From Albugo candida (lineage: Eukaryota; Oomycota; Peronosporomycetes; Albuginales): a DNA stretch of 64,000 bases. The stretch covers positions 286,938-350,937 of the forward strand of contig JBDOQK010000039.1 in NCBI GenBank assembly GCA_040437565.1, given 5' to 3'. The notes beneath the pieces were generated by a model. That model was given only the letters and a program-made list of their open reading frames with translations. It was not told the origin of the DNA and searched no databases. Each line of letters begins with the position of its first letter. The stretch's first letter is position 1. The translations under genes and the position numbers were made by a program. Positions 48,716-61,500 of the stretch are shown piece after piece.

Positions 48716-48813
48716 TAAGTTTTTGATGGAATGCTCGGTTCCAGTTACAATAGCACGTTACATCGATCAATCGTGCCTAGTGACATTCCATCGTACTCAT
48801 TTCGCAATTCTCC

Positions 48814-50360
48814 ATGCAGCGCTTCTTCTTTTGCGTTTTATTTCATCTATTCGCATCTATCAGCGCTGATAATGACACAACATCGTTCCAGTTTCATGTG
48901 TCGATGGCTTCTGTCAAAGAAGGGAACGTCTATCTGATTGACTGGGTCTACCCCGCGCCCGTAATCACCAAAGGAGTGCTACCAGCACAAGAAGAATCAA
49001 TCATTGCATTTGGTACCGCACTAAATTCACTTAATGTATACGTAAAGGGACGATTCAATGGTTTTGTTAGTCAAAATGACGAAAATTCTGAATTTGTGGC
49101 TTGCTATTCGTCAATTATTCCATTGAGCCAGTTGGAAGGTGCTTCAAGTGTGTATTACGCTTTGGTCCAATTCGATGCTGGAAAGGAAGCTACAAAGATT
49201 TCTGCAACGATTCAGTTTGAGGTTCCAAAACCCGCGGGTATGCGTTGGGCAGTGTTTGGCGACATGGGAAGTACTACACAGAAAAAAGCGTCTGGAATAT
49301 CGCTTCCTGCCCTTCTTAACGATTTCAAGAAAGGATTGTTCCAAGGAATACTGAATGTTGGAGACTTGGGATACGAACTAGTTGGAGCCAATGGGAAGAA
49401 TTATATCGAGTCATTTGCAACAATGACACAGCATATTCCGATGCAAATTACAGCTGGAAACGTAAGTGCTTATTTCATAGAATCGGAACAGTCACTGAGT
49501 TCATGTTGTATTTGTAGCATGAATTTATGTACGCAATGAGTCCACTTTTCTCACTGCACAACTACCGTACCCGTTTTGCGGGTATGGGTAACGGACCTGG
49601 AACTACGAGCGGGTCCAACAGCAGCCACTACTATTCGTTCGATTCGAATACAATTCATTTCATATTTCTCAATTCAGAAATATACGGAGATGAACCTTAC
49701 GGCAACTATGCATTCGGTCAACCGGGTCAAATGCCTACCTGGGTTCTTAGTGAAGATACCCGGAACGCTGATGCTATCCTGCAACGCAACTGGCTCGCAA
49801 ACGATTTGGCTTCTGTCGATCGGTCCAGAACCCCGTTCATCATCGTGTGTATGCATCGACCTCCATTCAATTGTCCTTGGCATGTGGAAGCCGAAGGTAA
49901 TGTGTTTTCTCGAGACATCGTTCCGTTATTGGACCAGTACAAGGTCAACTTGATGATTACGGGTCACGAGCACACGTCCATGATTTTTGATGAAACAATG
50001 GTATTGAATGGAAGGTATCACTTTCCCAAGCTTATTATTGTGGGTGCGGCAGGCAACAATGAGTTTCTAAGAAGTCGGGCTACAATCAACACTGCTTCGT
50101 GGAATGAGACAGTTTTGATTGAAAAATATGGGTATGGATATTTGGAGGAAACTGAAAGTGGGTTGCAATTTTGTATTGGGTCAACAGCCTCAGGCGAGAC
50201 AAAGAATCCGGTGTCTACCGATTGGACGCTCCAGTCTTGCACTACAATCCAAGTCACAAGCTCTCTGACCGGATCCGCCACGAACCCACCCGCAAACAAA
50301 GCTGTTGTAACGATGCAGCAAATGGAGAGTATGTGGACCACGTGGACCGGAAGTAAATGA
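48814..50360 (+). CDS. secreted purple acid phosphatase-like metallophosphatase
   Basis: Two exons (48814-49461 and 49518-50360) with a 56-bp phase-0 intron that splits the GNHE motif: GN ends exon 1 and HEF begins exon 2. About 496 aa. A signal peptide is likely (MQRFFFCVLFHLFASISAD). The N-terminal beta domain is followed by the catalytic motifs GDMG (D150), GDLGY (D184, Y187), GNHEF, CMHRP and GHEH, which supply the dinuclear metal ligands of purple acid phosphatases. The C-terminus is serine/threonine-rich without a clear anchor. Likely hydrolyses phosphate esters outside the cell or in the vacuole. The 3' end could continue past the TGA if a donor at GTAAATG (about 50353) is used. Confidence 0.92.
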
Positions 50361-53300
50361 TTCTTTCTCTCAGCTTGCATTTATAACAGTTTTATAGAAC
50401 ATATCTCTAATGGTATCTTAGTTCGTTGGTTAGTCGATTTTATCAACTAAATTTCTTTTCTTACCTTCTCGTTGCAGGAACTTGAAACTTCTAGCTCCAA
50501 CTTCTATTTTTACTCTATGATACGCGTAGAAGCAATGGAGTGATGTCACTAAGTATAGGATTCGTAGTGTCCTCATTGATACGTTAAGGGCTAAAGCGTC
50601 GTAAAAAATCGTTCTCATGTTAAAGTGGCCTTGTGGTTTCGTGGTTCCCAAGCCATGGTACCAGAAGAATCTCTGTAAACAAGGATTCTATATATGCTAC
50701 AAGTGTACTAAGCTAAGGTTGGGTTTACCTGTAATAGAACAGTCAAACCATCGTTTTTCGTCTTCTAAGTCGATGTTACTTGCGGATTGCAAGGGGTAAA
50801 GATTATACAAGGTAGTCGACTTGTTGAGTCTAGTTAACATGGTTCTAAACAGCTTATCAACTAATGCGCAGTCACCCAAACGTAAGACGTATGCAAAAAA
50901 TTTGGATTGCTTCGAATTGGTATTGATACCCTTAACATTACAACTAGTTCCAGTATGAACGTTCAGGTCAAATTTCTAAAAGACGAAGAAATTGGAAACC
51001 GAACGCATTTGGAAGCGCTTATCTCTTATTCAAATTATATCAACTGCATTCTCACTTATGTGTTTTATTCTTTTTACATCAGGAAACTTGATATCTACTA
51101 TCAACTATAACAAAGAATGACAGTGGTCACGAGTACTGGCTTGTAACGAAATAACTTTTTTGAGGACTGCTTTCTGACCCGAAGGCTTGTCGAATCACGT
51201 CAAATCACTTAATAGGTTACCTAATTCTAGGGATGTGATGATGATCCTTTTGGAAGGGTGTCCAGAAGAATTCAAGGTTCGGGCAGCAAACTAGAAAAAT
51301 TATATAGACTTCAACATGAAGGTACAACAGACCTAACGCCGTAAAACTCGCTAAGAGGAAGAAGTGCTGTATCTTCTTGAACGAAGATTGAACATAATTC
51401 AACTCGAGTAGACTCCAAGCGCGTAAGAACGAATAAGAAGTACGGATCAAGCAATCTCCCACCCTTCTTGCTTCGCACTTATTGCCCCCACAATCGGAAG
51501 CAGTTCGGAAACAACATCCCCACTACTTATCGAAAAGGGGTAGAACTCCTTGGTGTCAAATCAACCTAAGTAAAATTTGTAGCCCACTCTTCTCATCATA
51601 TGTCATTTACAAAACTGTGGCTAGATTAAAATGTTCTTGACGGCTCTATCATCACCTAGAGGATAAAATCCCTTCTCACACCCTGATTAGTTCGCCTACT
51701 TTCCATTTATTGGAGAAGTTTCGAAGTCACAGACGCCTATCATTGCTCCTTTATATGACTGACATCGGTGGAAATAGCTAGAGGCATTCTATCGGCTGAC
51801 AGTATTTCCATAGCGTTCGGATATCGTACAAAAAGCACGGACCTACGCAGCAAAGCGATACCGACGTGGTAGAGCCAACATTGCATATTGCAATAAAGTG
51901 TTCTTTAACATGAAATCGATTCGAAAGCGGACGTACTAAATTGCTTAATCCACCTCACGTCAAATTGTAGTTCAGAACACAATAATGCGGTTTTATCCAA
52001 CACTTGAATCGCTTCACTGATTCAATGTTGGGCCAAAGCAGTTGCTCCCTAAAATCAAGTACTGAAATAAGCTGAGAAGCTACAAGCTTCAAATATTAAG
52101 GGCCAATTACATCTACAGCTCGTGATACTATTGCATTTATTGTCGATATACTCATCTTCGCGTTACTACGTATAACGTCTTTTATTCTCGCAATGCCGAC
52201 AGATCAATGGTGCATCATGTATAGTGAAAATGAAACTTTTGTGGTAACAATCTGATCAATCGAACGCTTTACTTTTAATCCAAATCGCAAAACAGTCGAA
52301 ACAGAAATCAGAAAAGGCAAAAAATGATATTTTAAATTCCTTACCGTCACCAGTTTCAAATAGAGTGTCTTCCGGCACCTTTCTCCAGACGCAGACACGA
52401 AATCTGCAAGCTCCCCAACGTTATCTGATCCGCAAAATTTGTCGAGTGTCCACGTACCAAGCGCTTATTACATCTTCTCATTTGTAATTAGTCCCTTCAA
52501 AGCTGCCCAAGCCACATTTATGCGTAAACTTTCGACGCTCACGTCGACTGTGCATCTTGTTAATTCATCTTGTTAAGATGACGCTTTTTACCAATGTAAA
52601 CTAATGTGCGCAGATTGCTATGCTATCACTCTTAATGCGCTGGCAACATCAATTCACCAATCTATCGTTTCGGTCAACAATGTACTCTTCATCTCGCCAC
52701 AAGTGAGCAGAAATAATGAGCCAACGCTTAGAATAGAAAGACCACCTTCAGCATTCGTCTGCCAAACAGACTTTCTCCATACGATCCAGGAAATGAAGTC
52801 TGTGTATTAGCATGCACCTTTGTAGCATGATCGACTTTGTTCGCAGTCATAATGGAAAGCTTCAAAATTACATTACGTTCAAGTCAAGTATGGATTATCC
52901 TTTACCGGTGAACGCACGATCTCTGTGGAATCTATTGGAAATGTCCGTGGTGCTGAAGAGCGATAAGTTTCCATATTTCATTTTGGACCGCTGCAACACT
53001 TTATGGCGCTTTATGGTATTCTTTCACCGTACTGTTTACCCATGGGAATTCTTTATTATGATGAGTGATTCATCAACTTTTCAGCATTTCATCTGGATCT
53101 TTTTGTATCATGTTGGGTTCCTGTCTCTGGACCCAACACGACACACAGTAACGTTGTCGGCAAATTACACGCCAATCTTGCAGTTCCATCAAGCTTAGCA
53201 CAAATCCATCTGGTGCTTGGAGGAAGTGTACAGAGATGGGTGAGTAACAATTTAGTACAATCACTGTTCGCCTTCAGGCTCCTTTGCGGGCTTTCACAGT

Positions 53301-53710
53301 ACTCCCATCCATCGATTCGCGCGCTCATCCTCACGCTTCAGCCGTGTTTCTAGATTCTCCAGGAATGTGATCGAGGCTGAATTGTATGCAAGCAGCATCG
53401 ACTTTCATCGATTGTTAATGTTAAATGCTATAGGAAAAGCAAATCGTCAGGGAGGGTATCACTGGTTCCAGCATAAAAAAGGCTTCAAAATATTGTATTA
53501 CATAATGGAGATCCTCAAATGTGAAATTTGACAAAAGTTGAACCTTCCTCTTTTCCCGGCGGAAAGTCGACCTTCGAAATATGGAAACGATGAATCGAGG
53601 ATGAGAAAGGCGGCAAAGACGCAAGAGAAGCGTCAGTAGTAGAAGCAAGAGGCTCCGACGACTTTATAAATTTCCATCAGCATTCAATAATCTTCCCCTC
53701 ACTGTTCAGA
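50361..53710. other. gene-poor stretch with a possible broken gene at 52.6-53.4 kb
   Basis: 50.4-52.5 kb shows no gene. From 52604 to about 53370 several plus-strand blocks look coding (PPSAFVCQTDFLHTIQEM; NARSLWNLLEMSVVLKSD; SSLAQIHLVLGGSVQRW followed by GTGAGT). A START-like lipid-binding protein is possible but I cannot assemble a continuous reading. They may be 5' exons of the gene at 53711. Confidence 0.4.
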
Positions 53711-54343
53711 ATGCCTTCTTGGAATTTATGGAGCATGAAAGTAAGCTTGATCTTGAGTCTGAATTACGCGAAGTCTGAGCCTGCGAGTGGAAACTTTATT
53801 TTCACAGAATCGTTCCCATTGCTCAATCCACATAAAGAGCACGTGAGACATGACATTGCTGATCTCAAAGTGGGTGAATTGCCGACGACACTGAATGAAG
53901 GAGATCTCTGTCTAGTTCTAACCAATCCGTCAGAAAATGTCGTACGTCATCTCAGAGTCGTGGTGGAATCGATTCAAGATCAAGTTAAAAATGTCTCGGT
54001 GTCGGATGCGTTTCTTGACCGCATTTCGCTTGTGCAACCCATTGCTGAAATTATAGAAACAAAACGTTTGATTTCATATTCAGCGACCTTTCTCACCATA
54101 CTTCTCAATATTGGAAAAATATACAGCAAGTACGCCCCATACGAAACCTTTGCGAAGGCGGTCGAGCAACAAAATCGAGTCTATTTGACCGAGAGTCCAG
54201 CGTCCATGGATAAAGTAAAGCTGTTCGGAAAATTTCGGCTGCACGAGAAAAGCACTTATTCGTTTCGCGACTATGAAATATATGTCGAGAAATGGACACC
54301 CCCTCGTTCTGATCGTCTACATGTCTTTAACCAGGAGAAGTAA
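53711..54343 (+). CDS. unrecognised protein
   Basis: 210 codons open from ATG 53711 (MPSWNLWSMKVSLILSLNYA) to a TAA at 54341-54343. Coding composition is good (DLKVGELPTTLNEGDLCLVL; ISLVQPIAEIIETKRLISYS; FRDYEIYVEKWTPP). No motif, repeat or clear signal peptide is recognised. The real protein may be longer, because coding-like blocks precede it at 52.6-53.4 kb. Confidence 0.6.
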   Translation: MPSWNLWSMKVSLILSLNYAKSEPASGNFIFTESFPLLNPHKEHVRHDIADLKVGELPTTLNEGDLCLVLTNPSENVVRHLRVVVESIQDQVKNVSVSDAFLDRISLVQPIAEIIETKRLISYSATFLTILLNIGKIYSKYAPYETFAKAVEQQNRVYLTESPASMDKVKLFGKFRLHEKSTYSFRDYEIYVEKWTPPRSDRLHVFNQEK

Positions 54344-54664
54344 ATAAACATCACCGATGTGAGGTCGTTCGAGCACCAAAAACGATCAAGTGGTAAAATG
54401 AATTACCTTCTTAGAAACCGTCATGGTGTGATCCTTTTGATACGTGTGTAGTGTACGATCCACCGAGTATTATAACATGAATACCATGCAACACACTTTG
54501 GAAAGATTGGCTCTGTCTGGAGCTTCCCCCACGTTACAGGAATCGATCGACGTATTTTTGGGCCAGGGACCCAAACACTCTTTTGCATTGCTCGACTGAT
54601 CTTCAAGTGAGAAACTTTCCGTCGTCGTAGGTGCTATTCCTAGCTGCAAATGTGTCCGGATCTG

Positions 54665-54955
54665 TCATCCGTGTGGTCTTGATAGCGGCGGAAGAGTCAT
54701 AACGCCGTGTGCTGGGATAGGAGCACTTCTGTTAGAAAATGAGACTCCCAACTTGGGCATAGTCTGAGTCTGATTCTGGGCGATTTTAGCCTGAGAGATC
54801 GTCTGAAGCTTGCATGACCGCCTAAAAGGTTGCTTGTGTGGTGGGGAAGTGATGGATTCTCCGGCATGAGTAAGACGATTTGATATGGCGGATACTAAGA
54901 GAAAACAAATCACGGCTACTTGAGTTAACAAATGCAAAACGTTGTTTCCCAGCAC
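54665..54955 (-). CDS. small candidate secreted protein
   Basis: 96 codons. The N-terminus is a hydrophobic segment (VLHLLTQVAVICFLLVSAIS) that could be a signal peptide. A basic, proline-rich stretch (SPPHKQPFRRSCKLQ) and a Gln/Thr-rich tail follow, ending PPLSRPHG. It has one cysteine in the mature part. It lies beside a transposon-rich region, a setting where oomycete effector genes are often found. There is no RxLR or CHxC motif, so effector status is speculative. It could be chance. Confidence 0.35.
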   Translation of the reverse strand: MLGNNVLHLLTQVAVICFLLVSAISNRLTHAGESITSPPHKQPFRRSCKLQTISQAKIAQNQTQTMPKLGVSFSNRSAPIPAHGVMTLPPLSRPHG

Positions 54956-55320
54956 TTTGGCATATCAACTGATAGAGCTGTGATGGGCGATGTATGCGAA
55001 TACGACTGTGATGGAATAGAGCTATACGTCTTGGAGTGGTTGTTTGTTTTAAGATTTGGCAAAGTACGTGTAGGAGCTGATTTAGGAGATTGTCGGTGGT
55101 AAGCTTGTGGGAAAGCTTACGTTAAAATGAATTAGCTAGAAAGGATTTTGTGTTTATATAAAGACAAAGATTATACCGGATAAGATCCTGCAGAATTGGA
55201 TGTTGTATCACGGTTTCCTTGTTGATACAGTTCAGAGTATCTTGAAAATCATGGAGCTCTTGTGGTGGTGTCCTAAAAATTTGCGGAAGCTATACGAACC
55301 GCCACATGTTTGTTTTGTAC

Positions 55321-55420
55321 NNNNNNNNNNNNNNNNNNNNNNNNNNNNNNNNNNNNNNNNNNNNNNNNNNNNNNNNNNNNNNNNNNNNNNNNNNNNNNNN
55401 NNNNNNNNNNNNNNNNNNNN
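55321..55420. other. 100-N assembly gap
   Basis: Fixed-length N run. The flanks are not repeats of each other. Sequence just after it is rich in GATCC-type short repeats (GGATCAGGATC, CAGATCCAGATCC). Confidence 0.99.
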
Positions 55421-55599
55421 CACACTACGGCTGCAAATGTATCTAGACCCACTGGATCAGGATCTTTTTTTTCAGATCCAGATCCACCAAGACCTCATAA
55501 AAATACATTCAATTGAAATATGAGTCTATGATATTGTCAAGTAGTTCTCCCTTAGTTGGAAAAGTATTTTTTTTATTACCAGTCTCTGAGCTTGATCTA

Positions 55600-57230
55600 C
55601 TTAAATGGTAACTAGGACTAGTTTTTTTGGACATGAGCCAATTTTTTGTGCAGATCAAAGCTTCTACTGTGGAGGGGGGGGGCTAAGCGAAGATCTAAAA
55701 TCACTCAGGATTCGTCCTCCAGAGCTGAAAGCTTGCTCAGAGGCAACTGATGTTGCAGGAATTGCCATGACGTCAACAGCAATTCGAGACAATAGAAGAA
55801 ACTTTTCGTGGTTTGATTTCCACCACTCTAGTATAGAAAGATCATCTTGAAAAGGGTAAGTAGGCTCTTCCTGGTATATCTCGAATTCCGACTTTGTTTG
55901 CTTCTGGCTGGTATTTTGAGAGACTTTCAGAAAGTTTGCAAATCCTGCTTGCTCACTGAAGGTAGCCTCAATAATATTTGCAACAGATGAAGAAGATTTG
56001 AGTTGCGAGATAGAGTTACTTGGTCTGAATTCACCAGGTTTGTATTGTCGAGGAATGCTAGAAAAGTAAAAGTGGTGTAATTAGCCTTTGTTTTGAGCAG
56101 GTAAAAAGTATATCCAAAAGTTACCTTGATTCCATGCCTGTCATCTATCCAATGCAGACACTGCATCAACTTGTTCAAAAACATATGAAAGTATCTCATC
56201 TTGTAACGAGGATCAAGGATAGTGGCAAAAGCAAAGATTTCCATCTGAGGGCTGACTTCTTCCATGCTCCAAAATTTTTTCAATTTTGTCTCCATAGATT
56301 GGCTTATACTCCTGATGAAATCCCACTTTATGTTAGACCGAAACTGAAAAGCAATTGTGAAATACAAATAAAGAATACCCCTATGATTGACTGTTTACCG
56401 TCTCAAAGATTCCTTCGGAAGCATTCATCCCGTCATGGACTATCAAAATCAAGATGTGTGCAATGCACTTTCCATGAAAGTATTTGGGTTCTTGGATTTT
56501 TACGTCTGGATGTTTAATAATACGGCCAACCGCCACCTCGTTTGATGAAGCATTATCAAAGGTGAGGGTCATCATCTTGGAGTTGCTGCCAAATTCATCC
56601 ACCACTCCCAGGAAATCTATAGATATATCTTTGCCAGTGTGTCCTTCAAATTACGAAAGCTAATTATCTGTTTGCAGAACTTGTATCCTGTAGTGATCCA
56701 TTGTGCAGTCACTGCCATGTAGTTAATGTTTTGATTAGAAGTCCAAATATCTGAGGTAAATGATATCCTAGAATTGGAGGCCACAATGTCAGCCATAATT
56801 TCCGCTTTCATCTTTTGGAGTTGAGTCAAAATCTTGGATTTGACAGTTATTCTGATGATAGCTTTGAAGTTTGGCTGAACAGTTTCCATCAAGATGCGGA
56901 ATCCAGGAAGTTCCGCATAAGATAACGTCAACTCATGAAGAATATCATTTCGATTAGCTTCTCGTAGGCAACGTTCTGATCATATTTCCAAATTGCCTGG
57001 GAAGGTTTTGCGAGACTTAAATCTGTTCGGGTTTTCCCTTTGGTGTCCGCCTTATGCTTTTTGTAGTGCTTTATGATAGTAGATGTTCCCGTTTTGAAGC
57101 TCAGGACAGCAGAGAATTTGTTGCACTTGGCTTTCAGATCCCCCTCGGGAGATTTATACTCCTCGAAATCTTCCCAGACAGCCGAGAAGTGGCCCCGCTT
57201 TAGCATTTCCTGGTTGGCAGTTTTGACCAC
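55600..57230 (-). mobile_element. decayed hAT-superfamily DNA transposon (zBED transposase)
   Basis: Read on the minus strand: a BED-finger-like start (VWEDFEEYKSPEGDLKAKC, ending KHYKKHKA), in which the second cysteine of the pair reads Phe. The catalytic core follows (SFTSDIWTSNQNINYMAVTA, then LTFDNASSNEVAVGR). Next is the hAT signature TILDPRYKM. The C-terminal dimerisation region (ILEWWKSNHEKF, IPATSVASEQAFSSGGRIL) extends to about 55600. The reading frame is broken at several points, including a poly-C run near 55680 just after the dimerisation domain and a loss of frame between 56370 and 56610. I did not find terminal inverted repeats. The 5' end abuts the Copia 3' LTR at 57231. Confidence 0.85.
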
Positions 57231-57404
57231 TAGATAAAACTTATAAAGTAAGGTATATTAAATGTAGGGGTTCCTTGGTTCAATTCACTAGCTAGTCTAA
57301 GCCTTCTCGTACTAGACGTCCACAGCCACTAATTTATTGTCCAATAGCTGAAAGTTGATTAGCCTGATGTGTTCCACAGTGGTTCAGGGACATCAGCTTC
57401 AATA
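57231..57404 (-). repeat. 3' LTR of the Copia element
   Basis: About 174 bp, sharing CTAAGCCTTCTCGTACTAGA and CCTGATGTGTTCC with the 5' LTR. A GGGGGAG purine tract lies just inside it on the minus strand. Confidence 0.85.
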
Positions 57405-60400
57405 CTCCCCCTGGGGACGATACATTCTTGATGTTGGACTTAATCAGAAGTTGCTCAAATTTCGTGGTCAGAAAATCAGCTAGCTGAAACTTGGTGTCAA
57501 TCTTATGAAGCTTGATCTTTTTGGCTTTTTTTTATTTGCTCACGGATAAAATGGTACCATATGTCGATATTCTTCGCTCGACTCTGGTATCCATGGTTCT
57601 TGGCAATTGCAATTGCACTTTGGTTGTCTTCATGAATAAACACTGAATCATTGATCCTCACTTTTAACTCTGATAATAGACTTTTGACCCACATGACTCC
57701 ATGACTTCCTGTATGCATAACGAGATAGCAAAGTACTCAGCTTCGGCTGTGCTGAGAGCCACACTCTGCTGTGGTTTTGATTTGAATATCACTGGAGAGT
57801 TTTTTTTCATCACCATTATACCGGAGGTTGATATACTTGTCTCCTTGTCGCTTGCCCAATCCACATCACTGTAAGCACTGACTTCGATATTTCCTGGCTT
57901 AATCCCATAACATATGCCTTTCATTGCGGTTGATTTTAAGTAACGAAAAACGCGGATTGCTGCATTCCAGTGTTGTTCACGTGGTTGCTCCAGGTATCGA
58001 CTGAGCTGACAAAACGTAAAAGAAATATCTGGTCTTGTGCCGGTTTCGCTGTACAGAAGATAGCCGACAAGTGAGCGATATGCTCGGTTTTCCATTCTCA
58101 AATCTTTAAATTTCCGATTTAGACCCGGAACATTTGGATTATACACTGGTCTCGAGTTTACTTGGTTGAACTTCTCGACCATACTCCGTATGCAAGCTCC
58201 TTGACTGATCTTCATTTGTCGCAACTCTTGTTTGTATTTCACTTTAAAAACCAAGGATAAATCGCACCTTTCCCACAACCTTTAGACACAAGTGACTCAA
58301 AAGTTCGTTGCAACTTTCTTTATCGAGTCGATGGTTTCGGCTCCTATCAGCATGTCATCGACATATAATGTGACTTGGAATCTTTGCGCAAAAACATACA
58401 TGAGTCTGATAGACACTTTGTAAACCCCATCTGAGCAAATACAGTTGATATTGACTTGAACAAAGTCACAGCTGCTTGTTTAAGTCCATATAGACTTTGA
58501 TTAAGCTTGAAAATTTGGTTTGATTGCTTTCAACACCTTGAGGTGGATAGATGAACACATCTTCTTCCAGATAACCGTTAAGAAAGGCCGTATCAGCATC
58601 ATACTGATGAATAGTAGGCCCTTGATGGCAGCAAGCTGCCAGGAAAATACGAATTGAGTTTAAATTCGCGACTGAGGAGTACGTCTCTGTGTAATCAACA
58701 CCATAAGTTTGTCGATATACGAGTGCCACCAATCTTGCCTTAAACCGCTAAACTTCACCATATTAATTTCGTTTAATTGTGAAGACCCATTTGGTTCCAA
58801 TCGCCTTTTTGTCAGGCTTCTTTGTTACGACCGTTCAAGTTTGCTTTTCTTTCAGTGATAGAAGATCGTCCTGGATTGCAGTATACCATGATTTCGATTG
58901 AGGTGACTCCAGGCCTCTTGATAGGATAATGGAGCTGCTATTGCCGCATTCCCTTGTTCGTATTCGATAGGATAACTTTTGGGTGGACGGTTCATGGTAT
59001 CAAAATTTGTTACTGGAACGATTTGAAGTAGACGCTTCCACTGTTACTGATACTTGAAACAATTGATTTTGTGAAAATGCCAGAGGGAGATCGTGCCCAA
59101 TTTGAGGGTTTCCAGAAACCGGGAACTTTCGAAATTATCCAGTCTCCCTTTGGGCACAATGGTGTGAATAGTGCTAAAATCGTCTTCCGCTGAATCCATA
59201 TCGACGTTGGGAGATGTCTGGTAAGCATCAAAGAGCGCTGCTCTGAGTCGAATACCTCGTCAAATCTTCGTGTGCATTTGTTGAATCTTCAGTCGGATCT
59301 ACATCCATGCTCTCGACAAGCAAATTTCTCCTGATCGTTATTTGTTCGCTTACTTCGTCACATTGACAATCACTTCGATTTTGCCCGGATGATTTATCTC
59401 CAATAATAACCTGAACATATTTTGTCTCGGCTAATTCTTGAAATTGCGCTGAACGAGTAATCTCAATTTTCAGCGACTCAAAATTTCATGCGCGGAATCC
59501 TTTCATATTGTCCGAACATGCGAGGAACATACATTTGACCGCCTTCTTATCCAACTTCATCCGTCTTGATTTCTCAATATGAGCAAAACCTCGTCACCAA
59601 ATACGCGTAAATAAGTAAGACTTTCCTTGCTCCCAAAACACATCTTGTATGGTGTCTTGTCTGGGTAGGCGGCACATGGAACTCGATTTGTGATGTAAAC
59701 TGTGGTTTACATGGCTTCAGCCACCACTTCTTCTCTATCTGCATGTGATTCATGATGGATCTCGCACGTTTCGTAATGGTACGATTTATTCGTTCAGCCA
59801 GTCCATTTTGCTGTGGTGAATACGGAACTGTTGTTTTGTGTATAATACTGGCACTTTTACAAATATTCGCAAATCAATTGTTGATAAATTCGCCACCATT
59901 GGCGGTTCAAATACACTTAATTTCGAATTCGGTTGGTTTCCCATCATTGCTTTGAAATCGAGGAACCGATTGATCACTTCAGATTTGTGTTGAATGAAAG
60001 ATGACACTACATACCTAGAGTAATCATCAATGAAAGTTACCATAAATCTTGCTCCACCTTGATTTCGTTTCCATTGGTCCCATTACGTCACTATGTATAA
60101 GTTGAAGAACGGACTTGCTTTTTACTTGACCATAGCGTGACTTTGGGAACGGGTGAACAAAAGATCTCCCATTGATACATCCTTCACAAATGAATTCTTC
60201 GTCTCTTTCTCGTTTTGACATCGACTTCATCTTGAAATCATCAACGCAGTGCTGCAAAGCTTCAATTTTCTTGGTAAGTAAATGTTCCAATCGGGCATGC
60301 CATACACTGGAACTTGATAATTGTTGATCATATTCCTCGTACCGGAAGTTCCAGCAAGTGCTAATTCATTTACAGCAAACTCTATCACATAAACCTTCCC

Positions 60401-61500
60401 CTTTTTTGTCACCTGAGTTACAACTCATTCATTGTCTCTGATTTGACATCTTCCTCTTCCAAAAGAAAATCAAATCCTTTTTCTGCTAATGCTGGGATAA
60501 ATAGCAATCGGCGATCCAAATCTGGTACAAATAGTACATATTCAATCCGAATTGGAGTTTTGTTCTTCAGAATAACTGGAGCTGTACCAATGCCTTCTGC
60601 CGAAACGTTGCTTCCATTGTCAATAAAGACATACGTGTTGTTCTTGAGTGGTCGGATTTCATTGAACTCCTCTTCAAATGGGCACATATGGCTGCTTGCT
60701 CCACTATCGCTAACCTTCAGCGATGTCTTCACAAACTATAAATGCTTGTTCATTGTACTGTTTGTTGTGTTTAACCTTCTTCCAACAGTCTGCCTTTTCA
60801 TGTCCACTTTTGCTACAGTAACATTTTTTTCCGGATTTGTAAGGCTTCTGAAGAAATTTTCTTTCGTCGAATCTTTCCGACCTCTTCATTGTTTTTAGAG
60901 TAAATTCTCCTGTCTTTTTTACCAATAGTGCATACTCTCGATGCAGCATTTCCTTTGCTTGAAAAAGATCCATCCCTTGTAAATTTTCAATGATTTTGAT
61001 TATCGGATCGTACTCATTCGAGAGACTACCAAGCAATATTACTAATTGCTCATCCATATTAATCACATCCCCACAAGCTTGCATCGAAAGGCATAATTCA
61101 TCAAATTTCATGAAATGTTCCATAATATTCTGACTCTTTTCCATTCGGAATTCATGAAGTCTTCGCTGGTTTCGTACTCTGTTGTTTATACTATTTCAAA
61201 GGTAAAAATGCTTTAAAATCCCCCATAATTGAGAGGTTGTACAAGCGCCTCTGACCATTGCCTGGAGACTCGGGCTGATTGACATTGAAATGATTGCGAA
61301 GACTTGAAAGTCGTTGACTTTCCAGATTTCCAAAGCTGCAGGATCTTCGCTGAATGATTCCGACTTGTCAGTATGATGCAGCAAAGCCTTCTACATCAGC
61401 TTCATACGCGCGTTGAACTCCCATCTAAAGTAATTGTCCTCACCGAGGAGTTCGTCGACCGCGTTCTGAGCACTTGGGCCCATAACCTTTTGCGCACTTT

